Notes under the pieces: model-generated
What the model was told of the DNA's origin: nothing
The model's database searches: none
What the model saw: the letters and a program-made list of their open reading frames with translations, nothing else
Part shown: positions 1 through 7,464 of the stretch, one piece after another
How positions within the stretch are numbered: the stretch's first letter is position 1
How the letters are laid out: each line of letters opens with the position of its first letter
Assembly (NCBI GenBank): GCA_900542315.1
Contig: UQMV01000052.1
Coordinates: 1 to 11,469 of the forward strand
Direction of reading: 5' to 3'
Origin: an uncultured Collinsella sp.
GTDB taxonomy: Bacteria > Actinomycetota > Coriobacteriia > Coriobacteriales > Coriobacteriaceae
Length of the DNA: 11,469 nt
Made by a program: the position numbers and the translations under genes

Positions 1-54
1 GATACGGCGACCACCGAGATCTACACTCTTTCCCTACCGACGCTCTTCCGATCT
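1..54 (+). other. Illumina P5/TruSeq universal adapter (artefact)
   Basis: This segment matches the Illumina P5/TruSeq universal adapter from its fourth base (GATACGGCGACCACC...) through to its end (...GCTCTTCCGATCT). The one difference is a single missing A in the middle: CCCTACCGACG is read where the standard oligo has CCCTACACGACG. The first genomic base is 55. The segment is sequencing-library DNA carried into an assembly, not part of the genome. On the minus strand it is read in frame from proS, giving a false tail that ends at a TAG at 23-21. The match is recognised from the known oligo sequence. Confidence 0.97.
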
Positions 55-716
55 CCGGCGTCGGCCAAAGCCATGTACTCGACGGAGGTATCGCCACCGA
101 TCTCGCCGGAGTCAGCGACAACGGGCAGGGCCTTGATGTAGCAGCGCTCGCAAATGTTGGCATAAGCCTGCTTCATCTTGTCGTACTCCTCCTGCAGGCT
201 CTCCTGCGTTGCGGAGAAGCTGTAGGCGTCCTTCATGATGAACTCGCGGCCACGCATCAGGCCAAAGCGGGGACGGAACTCGTCGCGGAACTTATCCTGG
301 ATGTGGTACAGGTTGACGGGCAGCTGTTTGTAGGAGCGCAGCTCGTTGCGCACCAGGGCCGTGACGGTCTCCTCGTGCGTGGGGCCCAGCACGAACTCGC
401 GACCGTGACGGTCGTCAAAGCGCACAAGCTCCTTGCCATAGGCGTCGATGCGGCCGGACTCGCGCCATAGCTCAGCGTCGACCATAATGGGCATCATGAG
501 CTCCTGGGCGCCGGCGGCATCCATCTCGTCGCGCACGATGTTCTCGATCTTGCGAATCGAGCGCCATGCGAGCGGCAGGTAGGAATACAGACCGGCGGCC
601 TCCTTGCGGATCATTCCGGCACGGAGCAGCAGGCGGTGGCTGGCGAGCTCAGCGTCCGCCGGATCCTCTTTAAGCGTCGGCGCATAGAGCTTAGACATAT
701 ACATTGCTCGGGTCAT
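55..716 (-). CDS. proS: Prolyl-tRNA synthetase, bacterial type (3' part lost, joined to adapter)
   Basis: This class II aminoacyl-tRNA synthetase charges tRNA-Pro with proline in the cytoplasm. About 220 native residues remain of roughly 570, covering the start of the catalytic core. Visible are LKEDPADAE near residues 15-23, LRAGMIRKEAAGLYSYLP (31-48), GPTHEE (111-116), SYKQLP (128-133), and the motif 2 region FRDEFRPRFG (143-152) followed by MKDAYSF (161-167). The insertion (editing) domain, motif 3 and the anticodon-binding domain are missing because the contig breaks here. The final residues DRKSVGRERV of the open frame are encoded by adapter and are not protein. The chosen ATG at 716 directly abuts the ispG stop codon. 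Its Shine-Dalgarno GAGGAG lies in the last codons of ispG, six bases upstream, which suggests translational coupling. In-frame ATGs at 704 and 698 are less well placed. It is the last visible gene of the pyrH-to-proS run. Confidence 0.95.
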
Positions 717-1799
717 TTATTTCTCCTCAATAAGTTTGTCGACCTCTGCCATAAGCGCGTCGACAATTTGGTCCTCAGCTACTTTACCAATGATCTGGCC
801 ATGCGAAAAGAGCAAGGCCTGACCACGTCCGCAAGCAACGCCCAGGTCGGCATCAGAAGCCTCACCGGGGCCATTAACGGCACATCCCATCACAGCGATA
901 GAAAGCGGCGCGGAGTAGTTCTTAAGCCGCTCGGTGACCTCCTCGGCGATGGGAATGAGGTTAACCTGGCAGCGGGCGCACGTGGGGCACGAGACAATCT
1001 CGGGGCCACGGCGACGCAGGCCCAGCGACTGCAGAATACCCCAGGCAACCGGCGGCTCCTCAACCGGATCAGCTGTGAGCGACACGCGCATGGTGTCGCC
1101 AATGCCTTCGGAAAGCAAGATACCCAAGCCTACAGAGCTCTTGATGGTGCCCTGAAGCTTAGTCCCCGCCTCCGTCACGCCCAGGTGAAGCGGAACATGG
1201 GGAATCTCGCGCGACAGGGCGCGATAAGTATCAAGCGTCGTCTGTACACTATGGGCCTTGGCGGAAAGCACGATGTTGGTAAAGCCGCGGTCCTCAAAGT
1301 GCTTGACGAAACGCTCGCTCGACATCACGAGCTTTTCGGGCTGCGTAAGGTCGTCGCGCTCGGCGATATCCTGCTCAAGCGAGCCCGCGTTCACGCCAAT
1401 ACGAATCGCACAACCCGCAGCGCCGGCGGCATCGATAACGGAATCGACCTTGGCCCAATCACCGATATTGCCGGGATTGATGCGCAACTTGGCGGCACCA
1501 GCCTCAACGGCGCCAATGGCAAGCTTATGGTTAAAGTGGATATCGGCAACGATCGGCACCGGAGACTCGGCACAGATGGTGCGGAAACCCTCAAGCGCGG
1601 CCTCGGTGGGCACGCTCACGCGCACGATATCGCAGCCAGCCTGCGCCAACGCGCACACTTGCGCAAGTGTTGCCTGGGCATCAGCGGTATCGGTGCAGGT
1701 CATGGATTGGACCACCACCGGCGCACCGCCACCGATCTGCACACCGCCCACATGCACGGGGCGCGTCAAATCGCGAGGCAAAGGATGGGATAAAGACAA
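717..1799 (-). CDS. ispG: 4-hydroxy-3-methylbut-2-en-1-yl diphosphate synthase
   Basis: IspG (GcpE) is the [4Fe-4S] enzyme of the MEP pathway that reductively opens methylerythritol cyclodiphosphate to HMBPP, the penultimate step to IPP and DMAPP. From the chosen start the protein has 360 residues, normal for the two-domain bacterial form. The TIM-barrel part includes VVQSMTCTDT (29-38), ADIHFNHKLA (85-94) and LRINPGNIG (105-113). The cluster ligands are visible as Cys271 and Cys274 in CPTC, Cys306 in GCAVNGPGE and Glu313 in the same motif. The conserved QSMTNTDT motif carries Cys35 in place of Asn. The start is read as TTG at 1799, with AGGGGAG eight bases upstream, 13 bases after the rseP stop. 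The frame stays open upstream into rseP, but the extra residues there do not resemble the family and a longer start would overlap rseP. It works with dxr in the same operon. Confidence 0.95.
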   Translation of the reverse strand: MSLSHPLPRDLTRPVHVGGVQIGGGAPVVVQSMTCTDTADAQATLAQVCALAQAGCDIVRVSVPTEAALEGFRTICAESPVPIVADIHFNHKLAIGAVEAGAAKLRINPGNIGDWAKVDSVIDAAGAAGCAIRIGVNAGSLEQDIAERDDLTQPEKLVMSSERFVKHFEDRGFTNIVLSAKAHSVQTTLDTYRALSREIPHVPLHLGVTEAGTKLQGTIKSSVGLGILLSEGIGDTMRVSLTADPVEEPPVAWGILQSLGLRRRGPEIVSCPTCARCQVNLIPIAEEVTERLKNYSAPLSIAVMGCAVNGPGEASDADLGVACGRGQALLFSHGQIIGKVAEDQIVDALMAEVDKLIEEK

Positions 1800-1812
1800 T
1801 CCAAACACTCCC

Positions 1813-3174
1813 CTACAGAATAAATCGAAGGATGTCGGAACGAAGCATATAGACAAACAGCAGCGCAAAGAGCGCGATGCCCACATAGCTCACAATCGTC
1901 TGGACCTTGAGCGGAAGCTCGCGGCCTACAATCTTTTGAATGATCTCGATGACCAGCTTGCCGCCATCGAGTGGTGGGATGGGCAGCAGGTTCATAAAGC
2001 CAAGCGAGAACGAAATGAGGGCGGCAAACGAAAGGAACGTGGCAGGACCGGCAGCAGCAGCCTGTGAGGACATGACGCTAATACCCACGATCGAAGAAGA
2101 CTGATCGAGAATCTCCATCGTATGCTGCGGCTGGAGCAGGCGCATCACGCCCTCCGCGGTCTGCACGACATAGGAGAATGACAGACGCGCCGAGGTGATA
2201 GGGTCCAAACGGACTACCTCCGTAGAAGCATACACACCTAACCGCTCGTCCTCTTTGAGCGCAACCGTGGTCGAATGCTGCTTGCCGTCACGCTCGTACT
2301 CGATGGCGATATCGTCCTTACCGGCGGCCTTGCCGATAGCATCGTAAACGTCCATCCAGGTGGAGCACGATACACCGTCAACCGAAAGGATCGCATCACC
2401 AGCCTCGATACCCGCCTTGGCGGCAATAGACCCCTCGTCAACCTGACCGATCACGTTGGTATCGATCGGCACGGTGACACCCGCAATGGAATAGATGCTC
2501 ATAAGCAGCAAAAAGCCCGTCAGGATATTGACGAGAATGCCCGCGAGCAGCATAAAGGCACGCTTGAGAAAGCCCTGGCCAAGATAGGTGTGCGAACGTT
2601 CTTGCGCAAGGAACTCGGCCTCGCCGCACGGCAGCTCCCACACATCGCCCTCGGCAGTCGCATGTTCGCGATCGAAACGACGGCCATCAAAAGTGGTGTA
2701 GCCCGCCGCGTCTCGCGGCAGCGTCTGATACTTGGTGGGATAGTAGCTCGGCGAGGGCTGCTCCCCTTCCTCATACCAGGGCGCGATGGAGCCCCAGCCT
2801 AGCAGCAGCGCGCAAGCCTCGAGCACTTCCTCCTCGGAAAGCTCGAGCTCGACAGCAAGGTCGGCCACGGTCACGCGACCATGACGATAGATAGCCGCGA
2901 GCACGCGATCGGCGCACGAGACATCGGTCGGATCCATACCGCAGATGGCAGCGTAGCCACCCAGCAGCAGCGGGGTCACGCCAAACTTGGTGCCAATGCG
3001 ACGCGACGTGTGATGGATGTCAAAGCGGCACGGCAGACCCAAAAAGAACTCGGTCACACGGACGCCGCAGGCACGCGCCGCCAAAAAGTGGCCGCCCTCG
3101 TGCAAAAACACGAGGACGGAAAGCATCAGCAGGCCCCAAAAGACCGATGAGAGAACGCTCAGAACAGTATCCAT
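1813..3174 (-). CDS. rseP: Site-2 intramembrane metalloprotease (RseP/RasP family, M50) with a large inserted domain
   Basis: This membrane zinc protease of the M50B family cleaves transmembrane segments, classically of anti-sigma factors or signal-peptide remnants. From the ATG at 3174 it has 453 residues. Transmembrane helix 1 (about 8-30) carries the zinc-binding HEGGH (25-29). TM2 is about 203-230, a PDZ-like domain covers about 240-310, and the last helices contain NLLPIPPLDGG (395-405) with the third ligand region LDG, then a terminal TM (about 426-443). The loop between TM1 and TM2, normally short, holds about 110 extra residues (about 80-190), including a helix-turn-helix-like stretch at 87-130. 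The start is uncertain. TTG at 3189 is in frame, but the AAGGA signal touches it. ATG at 3174 lies about 15 bases beyond that signal but gives a normal N-terminus. The gene sits between dxr and ispG, as in many Gram-positive bacteria. Confidence 0.93.
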   Translation of the reverse strand: MDTVLSVLSSVFWGLLMLSVLVFLHEGGHFLAARACGVRVTEFFLGLPCRFDIHHTSRRIGTKFGVTPLLLGGYAAICGMDPTDVSCADRVLAAIYRHGRVTVADLAVELELSEEEVLEACALLLGWGSIAPWYEEGEQPSPSYYPTKYQTLPRDAAGYTTFDGRRFDREHATAEGDVWELPCGEAEFLAQERSHTYLGQGFLKRAFMLLAGILVNILTGFLLLMSIYSIAGVTVPIDTNVIGQVDEGSIAAKAGIEAGDAILSVDGVSCSTWMDVYDAIGKAAGKDDIAIEYERDGKQHSTTVALKEDERLGVYASTEVVRLDPITSARLSFSYVVQTAEGVMRLLQPQHTMEILDQSSSIVGISVMSSQAAAAGPATFLSFAALISFSLGFMNLLPIPPLDGGKLVIEIIQKIVGRELPLKVQTIVSYVGIALFALLFVYMLRSDILRFIL

Positions 3175-3199
3175 AAAACGAAAAAGCAATCCTTATGGG

Positions 3200-4387
3200 T
3201 TAGGAACGGGTTGCGGCGAGTACCTGCGCAGCCTTTTCACGCGCCCACGCATCGATGTCACGAAGCTGCTCAAACGAATCGACCGCCTGCATATCGTGGG
3301 CATCCATGCAGGATTCCACAATGCGATCGATATCGGTAAAGCTGCAGCCATCGTGCAGGAAGGCATCGACGGCGACCTCGTTGGCGGCATTGAGCACGCA
3401 CGGCATGGTGCCACCCGTCTTGCCGGCACGCTCGGCCAGTGCAAGACAGCGGAAGGTATCCATGTCGGCAGCATCAAACGTGAGCTGCCCCAGCTCGCGG
3501 AAATCGATACGAGGCGCCGGGGTATCCCAACGCTCGGGATACGAGAACGCGAACTGGATGGGAATACGCATGTCGGAAGCACCGAGATGCGCCATCACAG
3601 AGCCGTCGGCGAACTCGACCATAGAGTGAATCTTGGACTGGCGCTGCACGACCACGTTAATGAAATCGAGGTCGCAGTTAAACAGATGCATGGCTTCAAT
3701 GCGCTCCAGGCCCTTGTTCATGAGGGTGGCGGAGTCGATGGTGATCTTGGCACCCATGGCCCACGTGGGATGTGCGAGGGCATCGGCACGCGTAACGCGA
3801 TCGAGCTCGTCGCGCGTGCGACCAAAGAACGGACCGCCCGAGCAGGTGAGCCAAATACAATGAGCCTCGCGCGGGTTCTCCCCCAGATAGCACTGGTAGA
3901 TGGCGGAGTGCTCAGAGTCGACTGGAATAAGCTGGCCCGGTTGCGCCAACGGCATAAGCAAGTCGCCACCGACGACGAGGGACTCCTTGTTGGCAAGGGC
4001 AAGGCGCTTATTTGAGGTCAAGGCCGCATGGCTCGCCTCGAGACCGGCGGCGCCCACAATAGCGACGAGCACGCAGTCGACATCGTCGCGACGTGCGAGC
4101 TCGCAAACCGGCTGCGCGCCAACGCCGAGCTTCGTTCCCTCGGGCAACTCCTGTAGCACGGCGTCATCGCCATGAGCGACATCGGCCACGGCAACCGCCG
4201 GAACCGAGAACTCGCGGGCAGCGGCAACGAGCTCGGAGGTACTGGAGTTAACGGACAGCGCCGTGACCTGCAAGCGATCGACATGCTGACGGCACACATC
4301 GAGCGCCTGGGTGCCGATAGAGCCCGTACAGCCCAGGATGGCAACACGGAGACGTCCATCGGGGCCATACGTCGTCTGGAAGGACAT
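3200..4387 (-). CDS. dxr: 1-deoxy-D-xylulose 5-phosphate reductoisomerase
   Basis: DXR is the NADPH-dependent enzyme that turns DXP into methylerythritol 4-phosphate, the first committed step of the MEP isoprenoid pathway. The length of 395 residues is typical. The order of motifs is as expected: the NADPH-binding GCTGSIG (19-25), ALANKESLV (130-138), metal ligands Asp157 and Glu159 in PVDSEH, TCSGGPF (181-187), HPTWAMG (206-212), DSATLMNKGLE (218-228, with ligand Glu228), and SKIHSMVEF (251-259). One conserved position differs: the usual His of the HPQS/HRQS motif is Gln248 (CAG). The ATG at 4387 overlaps the cdsA stop by one base (TAATG). A GGAGG at the end of cdsA serves as its ribosome binding site, so translation is probably coupled. 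Confidence 0.96.
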   Translation of the reverse strand: MSFQTTYGPDGRLRVAILGCTGSIGTQALDVCRQHVDRLQVTALSVNSSTSELVAAAREFSVPAVAVADVAHGDDAVLQELPEGTKLGVGAQPVCELARRDDVDCVLVAIVGAAGLEASHAALTSNKRLALANKESLVVGGDLLMPLAQPGQLIPVDSEHSAIYQCYLGENPREAHCIWLTCSGGPFFGRTRDELDRVTRADALAHPTWAMGAKITIDSATLMNKGLERIEAMHLFNCDLDFINVVVQRQSKIHSMVEFADGSVMAHLGASDMRIPIQFAFSYPERWDTPAPRIDFRELGQLTFDAADMDTFRCLALAERAGKTGGTMPCVLNAANEVAVDAFLHDGCSFTDIDRIVESCMDAHDMQAVDSFEQLRDIDAWAREKAAQVLAATRS

Positions 4388-5286
4388 TACAGCACGCCTC
4401 CGATCATCAGCATCAGCTGCGCGGTGATGCAGCCGAAGATAAGCGAATCGCTACGATCGAGCATACCGCCGTGGCCCGGGATAAGGTTGCCGGAATCCTT
4501 GACGCCCACACCGCGCTTGATGCGCGACTCGATAAGGTCGCCGATAACGCCCAGAATGGACACGACAACGCCGCACAGCAGCGCATAGGGCAGGCTGAGC
4601 TTGTAGAAGTGCGTCACCCACAGGATGAGCCAAATCAAAACCGAACCCAGGATGCCGCCGACAAACCCCTCCCAACTCTTTTTGGGAGAGATCTTGGGAA
4701 CCATCTTGTGCTTGCCGATACGACTGCCCACGATGTAGGCAAACGAATCGGAGACCCAAAGGGAAGCGCAAACGCCCACCGAAAGCAGGGCGCCGGCAAA
4801 ACCCGGCACGGCATCGCGCAGCAGCACGATAGCCGACAGCATAAAGCCAGTGTAGATGGGACCCATGAGCGTCACGGCCACATCAGAGATGCGGGTACGC
4901 GGCGACCAAACATACCAAATGCCCACAGCGAGCATCAGGGCAAAAAGCAGCGCATTAAGCAACATCGAATCGCCCAACGCCGACAGCGGAAAGAGTACGG
5001 CGGCAGCGATACCCATGCGCTCGTTAGCCATCTTGCCATCAAGCCTTGTCATACGGAAAAACTCATAGCAGCACAGACCGCTCATGACAGAAACAAAGAT
5101 GGCCGTGGGCACGATACCCAAAACCAGGCACAGGATAAAGACAACGGCATAAACGATACCGGCGGCGGCACGGGTAATAAAGCCCGCAAGCCACGAACCG
5201 GTGCCATTCTTCGCTGCGGGCGCTCCCGCAGCGACAGCCTTGCGCTCAGATGTCTTGGGAGCAGTTGCCTTGGGACGATCGGACAC
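4387..5286 (-). CDS. cdsA: Phosphatidate cytidylyltransferase (CDP-diglyceride synthase)
   Basis: CdsA makes CDP-diacylglycerol from phosphatidic acid and CTP, the branch-point precursor of anionic phospholipids, and is an integral membrane protein. The 299-residue protein has several hydrophobic segments (about 40-75, 92-125, 136-158, 163-188, 208-227 and 233-250). The family signature is complete at 254-280: SRIKRGVGVKDSG, then PGHGGMLDRSD. The upstream motif DSFAYIVGSRIGKH (180-193) followed by SPKKSWEG (200-207) is also typical. About 35 N-terminal residues form a polar Ala/Lys/Pro-rich tail before the first helix, which would lie in the cytoplasm. The start is GTG at 5286, with GGAGG seven bases upstream, two bases after the uppS stop. 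It lies between uppS and dxr, a conserved order. Confidence 0.95.
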   Translation of the reverse strand: MSDRPKATAPKTSERKAVAAGAPAAKNGTGSWLAGFITRAAAGIVYAVVFILCLVLGIVPTAIFVSVMSGLCCYEFFRMTRLDGKMANERMGIAAAVLFPLSALGDSMLLNALLFALMLAVGIWYVWSPRTRISDVAVTLMGPIYTGFMLSAIVLLRDAVPGFAGALLSVGVCASLWVSDSFAYIVGSRIGKHKMVPKISPKKSWEGFVGGILGSVLIWLILWVTHFYKLSLPYALLCGVVVSILGVIGDLIESRIKRGVGVKDSGNLIPGHGGMLDRSDSLIFGCITAQLMLMIGGVL

Positions 5287-5288
5287 GA

Positions 5289-6083
5289 TTAAGCCTCCTC
5301 GGTCTTGCTCAGACCACCAAACCTACGGTCACGGCCCTGATAGGCCAAAATGGCGTCGACAAGGCCCCAACGATCAAAGTCGGGCCAATAGGTATCGGTG
5401 ACGTAGAATTCGGAATAAGCCACCTGCCACAGCAGATAGTTCGAAAGGCGCAGCTCACCAGAAGTGCGAATCACAAGCTCAGGATCGGGAAGGCCGGCGG
5501 TATAGAGGTGGGAAGCCACCATGTCGTCATCAATTGCGCCAGGATCGATCTTACCGGCAGCAGCGTCGAGTGCGATCTGACGGACAGCGCGGGTAATCTC
5601 GGCACGCGCGCCGTAGTTGACGGCAAGCGCCAGCGTCATGCCGGTGTGATTGGCGCACTCGGCAAGACCGCGTTCAAAAACGTCGCGGGTCTTCTTGGGC
5701 AGCGCGGAAATGTCACCCAAAAAGACAACGCGCACGTTTTCGCGCTTCAGAAGCGGCAGCTCGTCGATAAACGTCTTGGCAAACAGGTGCATCAAGACGT
5801 TGACCTCATGCTGCGGGCGGTTCCAGTTTTCGGTAGAAAACGCATAGGCCGAAAGCACGTCGACGCCCAGACGCACGCAGGCGGTAATAATCTCGCGAAG
5901 GGAGACAATACCCGCCTTGTGGCCCTCAGTGCGCGCAAGACCGCGCGACGTGGCCCAACGACCGTTGCCGTCCATGATGCACGAGATATGGTGCGGAATG
6001 TTATTGAGGTCAAGGTCGGAAAAACCGACGCCCGCAGGGGCGTCGGCAAAGTACTCGACCAGTTTATGCTCGTCGTATTGCAC
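5289..6083 (-). CDS. uppS: Undecaprenyl diphosphate synthase (cis-prenyltransferase)
   Basis: UppS condenses IPP onto farnesyl diphosphate with cis geometry to make undecaprenyl diphosphate, the lipid carrier for peptidoglycan and other wall polymers. The 264-residue protein shows all family motifs: IMDGNGRWA (36-44) with catalytic Asp38, HKAG (55-58), SAYAFSTENWNRP (78-90), VNYGARAEI (155-163), LPDPELVIRTSGE (198-210) and RLSNYLLWQVAYSEFY (212-227). The start is GTG at 6083, one base after the frr stop, with GGAG seven bases upstream inside the end of frr. No ATG lies nearby in frame. A slightly long N-terminus of about 30 residues precedes the conserved core. It uses products of the MEP pathway, two enzymes of which (dxr, ispG) are encoded further down the same run. 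Confidence 0.96.
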   Translation of the reverse strand: MQYDEHKLVEYFADAPAGVGFSDLDLNNIPHHISCIMDGNGRWATSRGLARTEGHKAGIVSLREIITACVRLGVDVLSAYAFSTENWNRPQHEVNVLMHLFAKTFIDELPLLKRENVRVVFLGDISALPKKTRDVFERGLAECANHTGMTLALAVNYGARAEITRAVRQIALDAAAGKIDPGAIDDDMVASHLYTAGLPDPELVIRTSGELRLSNYLLWQVAYSEFYVTDTYWPDFDRWGLVDAILAYQGRDRRFGGLSKTEEA

Positions 6084-6084
6084 C

Positions 6085-6621
6085 TTAGATCTCCATGACC
6101 TCGGCTTCTTTTTCCTTCAGAAGCTCCTCGACCTTGGCGACATACTCATCGGTGTGCTTCTGGACCTTGGCCTGCTCGCGACGGACATCGTCCTCGGTGA
6201 GCTCCTCATCGCGCTCGAGCTTGTTGTTGAAGTCGCGACGGATGTTACGGATAGACACCTTGGCCTGCTCGGCGTACTCGCGGCACTCCTTGACGAGCTC
6301 GCGACGGCGCTCCTCGGTGGGAGCCGGGAACGGAAGACGAACGACGGTGCCATCGGAGTTGGGGGTAATACCCAGATCGGAAGCGCCGATGGCCTTGACG
6401 ATAGCATTGATGAGCGCCTTGTCCCACGGCTCGATGAGCAGCATGTGGGCCTCGGGGGTCTTGACGGCGGCAACCTGCGTGACCGGCGTGGGAACACCGT
6501 AATAATCGACGGTGATGTCGGACAGAATGTTGGCATTGGCGCGGCCGGTACGGACCTTGGAGAAGTTATGCTTGAGGGACTCGAGCGACTTGTCCATATG
6601 GGCGGTGATGTTCTCTGCCAT
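6085..6621 (-). CDS. frr: Ribosome recycling factor
   Basis: RRF works with EF-G to split post-termination ribosomes into subunits so that they can start again. The protein has 178 residues, slightly shorter at the N-terminus than the 185 of E. coli. Conserved stretches are KVRTGRANANIL (22-33), YYGVPTPVTQ (40-49), ASDLGITPNSDG (80-91), LPFPAPTEERR (95-105) and VSIRNIRRDFN (121-131). The charged coiled C-terminal helix ends in KEAEVMEI. The ATG at 6621 has GGAGG seven bases upstream, lying in the last codons of pyrH. The gap to pyrH is two bases. The pyrH-frr pair is widely conserved across bacteria. Confidence 0.97.
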   Translation of the reverse strand: MAENITAHMDKSLESLKHNFSKVRTGRANANILSDITVDYYGVPTPVTQVAAVKTPEAHMLLIEPWDKALINAIVKAIGASDLGITPNSDGTVVRLPFPAPTEERRRELVKECREYAEQAKVSIRNIRRDFNNKLERDEELTEDDVRREQAKVQKHTDEYVAKVEELLKEKEAEVMEI

Positions 6622-6623
6622 GC

Positions 6624-7346
6624 TTAATCCTCCTGATAGACGAGCGTGCCGACGGGCTCACCCGCGAGCGCGCGCTTGACAGTGTCCTCGCCATCGATGT
6701 TGAGGACCAAAATCGGCATACGGTTATCTTGGCACAGTGCCGTAGCCGTGGAATCCATAACCTGCAGACCGCGGACGAGCACCTCATGGTAGGTGATCTT
6801 GTCAAAGCGGACGGCATCGGCGCACTTGACGGGATCCTTGTCATAGATGCCGTCGACCTTGGTGGCCTTGATCAGAATCTCGGCGCCGATCTCGCACGCA
6901 CGAAGAGCCGCGGCGGTGTCGGTCGTAAAGTACGGATTGCCCGAACCGGCGGCAAAAATAACGACGTTGCCCTTGGAAAGGTGATTGATGGCGCGACGGC
7001 GAATATAGGGCTCGCAGATCTCGTTCATCTGGATAGCGCTCATAACGCGGCAGGGAACATCGTTGTGCTCGAAGGCATCCTGCAGGGCAAGCGCGTTCAT
7101 AACGGTTGCCAGCATGCCCATGTAGTCGGCCTGAGCACGCTCCATGCCACCGGCAGCGCCGGCCATGCCGCGGAAAATATTACCGCCGCCGACAACGACG
7201 CCCACCTCATGGCCAACGGCGAGCAGCTCCTTGACCTGCTTGGCAAGATGGTCGGTAACCTTGGGGTCGATGCCATATTGGCCGTCGCCCATCAGTGCTT
7301 CGCCGGAAAGCTTAAGAAGCACGCGTTTATATCGGATGTCGGACAA
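6624..7346 (-). CDS. pyrH: UMP kinase
   Basis: PyrH phosphorylates UMP to UDP using ATP, a step of pyrimidine nucleotide supply. It belongs to the amino-acid kinase fold, is usually a hexamer and is regulated by GTP and UTP. The length of 240 residues is normal. Motifs include LLKLSGEAL (10-18), VVGGGNIFRG (51-60), AAGSGNPYFTTDTAA (132-146), ATKVDGIYDKDP (161-172) and MDSTATALC (197-205). The start is TTG at 7346, supported by a strong Shine-Dalgarno AAAGGAGG six bases upstream. It is the first gene of the eight-gene run, and a terminator separates it from tsf. I could not find a convincing promoter of its own in the 118-base gap. Confidence 0.97.
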   Translation of the reverse strand: MSDIRYKRVLLKLSGEALMGDGQYGIDPKVTDHLAKQVKELLAVGHEVGVVVGGGNIFRGMAGAAGGMERAQADYMGMLATVMNALALQDAFEHNDVPCRVMSAIQMNEICEPYIRRRAINHLSKGNVVIFAAGSGNPYFTTDTAAALRACEIGAEILIKATKVDGIYDKDPVKCADAVRFDKITYHEVLVRGLQVMDSTATALCQDNRMPILVLNIDGEDTVKRALAGEPVGTLVYQED

Positions 7347-7387
7347 AGCGATCCTCCTTTAGATTGAACTCTCAACATTCTATCAAA

Positions 7388-7403
7388 GGCTCTAAGAAGA
7401 GCC
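7388..7403 (-). other. Second small hairpin before pyrH
   Basis: GGCTCT and AGAGCC form a perfect six-base-pair stem with a four-base loop, four bases beyond the T-run of the tsf terminator. On the minus strand the stem is followed by TTTGATAG, so it could be a weak backup terminator or a structured start of the pyrH leader. The pairing is visible in the sequence; the role is inference. Confidence 0.4.
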
Positions 7404-7406
7404 ATG

Positions 7407-7441
7407 AAAAAGCAGGCTGTGAGTAAAACCCACAGCCTGCT
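7407..7441 (-). terminator. Intrinsic terminator after tsf
   Basis: Read on the minus strand, AGCAGGCTGTG pairs perfectly with CACAGCCTGCT (11 base pairs, nine-base loop), and the stem runs straight into a short T tract. It begins 24 bases after the tsf stop codon. This is a standard Rho-independent terminator and should separate the rpsB-tsf transcript from the pyrH run, perhaps with some read-through. The T tract is short (about five), so efficiency is uncertain. Confidence 0.88.
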
Positions 7442-7464
7442 CATTACCAGCTACAAGAGCTTAT

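Noticed and set aside
636..1793. A 385-codon plus-strand open frame opposite ispG
   Set aside because: The opposite strand encodes IspG with all its cluster ligands. The plus-strand product shows no recognisable domain and is a mirror of codon bias.
3017..4015. A 332-codon plus-strand open frame opposite dxr and the start of rseP
   Set aside because: It crosses the boundary of two certain genes and has no recognisable motifs or convincing ribosome binding site.
7347..7387. TTGATA and TCTAAA 17 bases apart on the minus strand as a pyrH promoter
   Set aside because: The start point would fall beyond the pyrH ribosome binding site, leaving the gene without its Shine-Dalgarno sequence.
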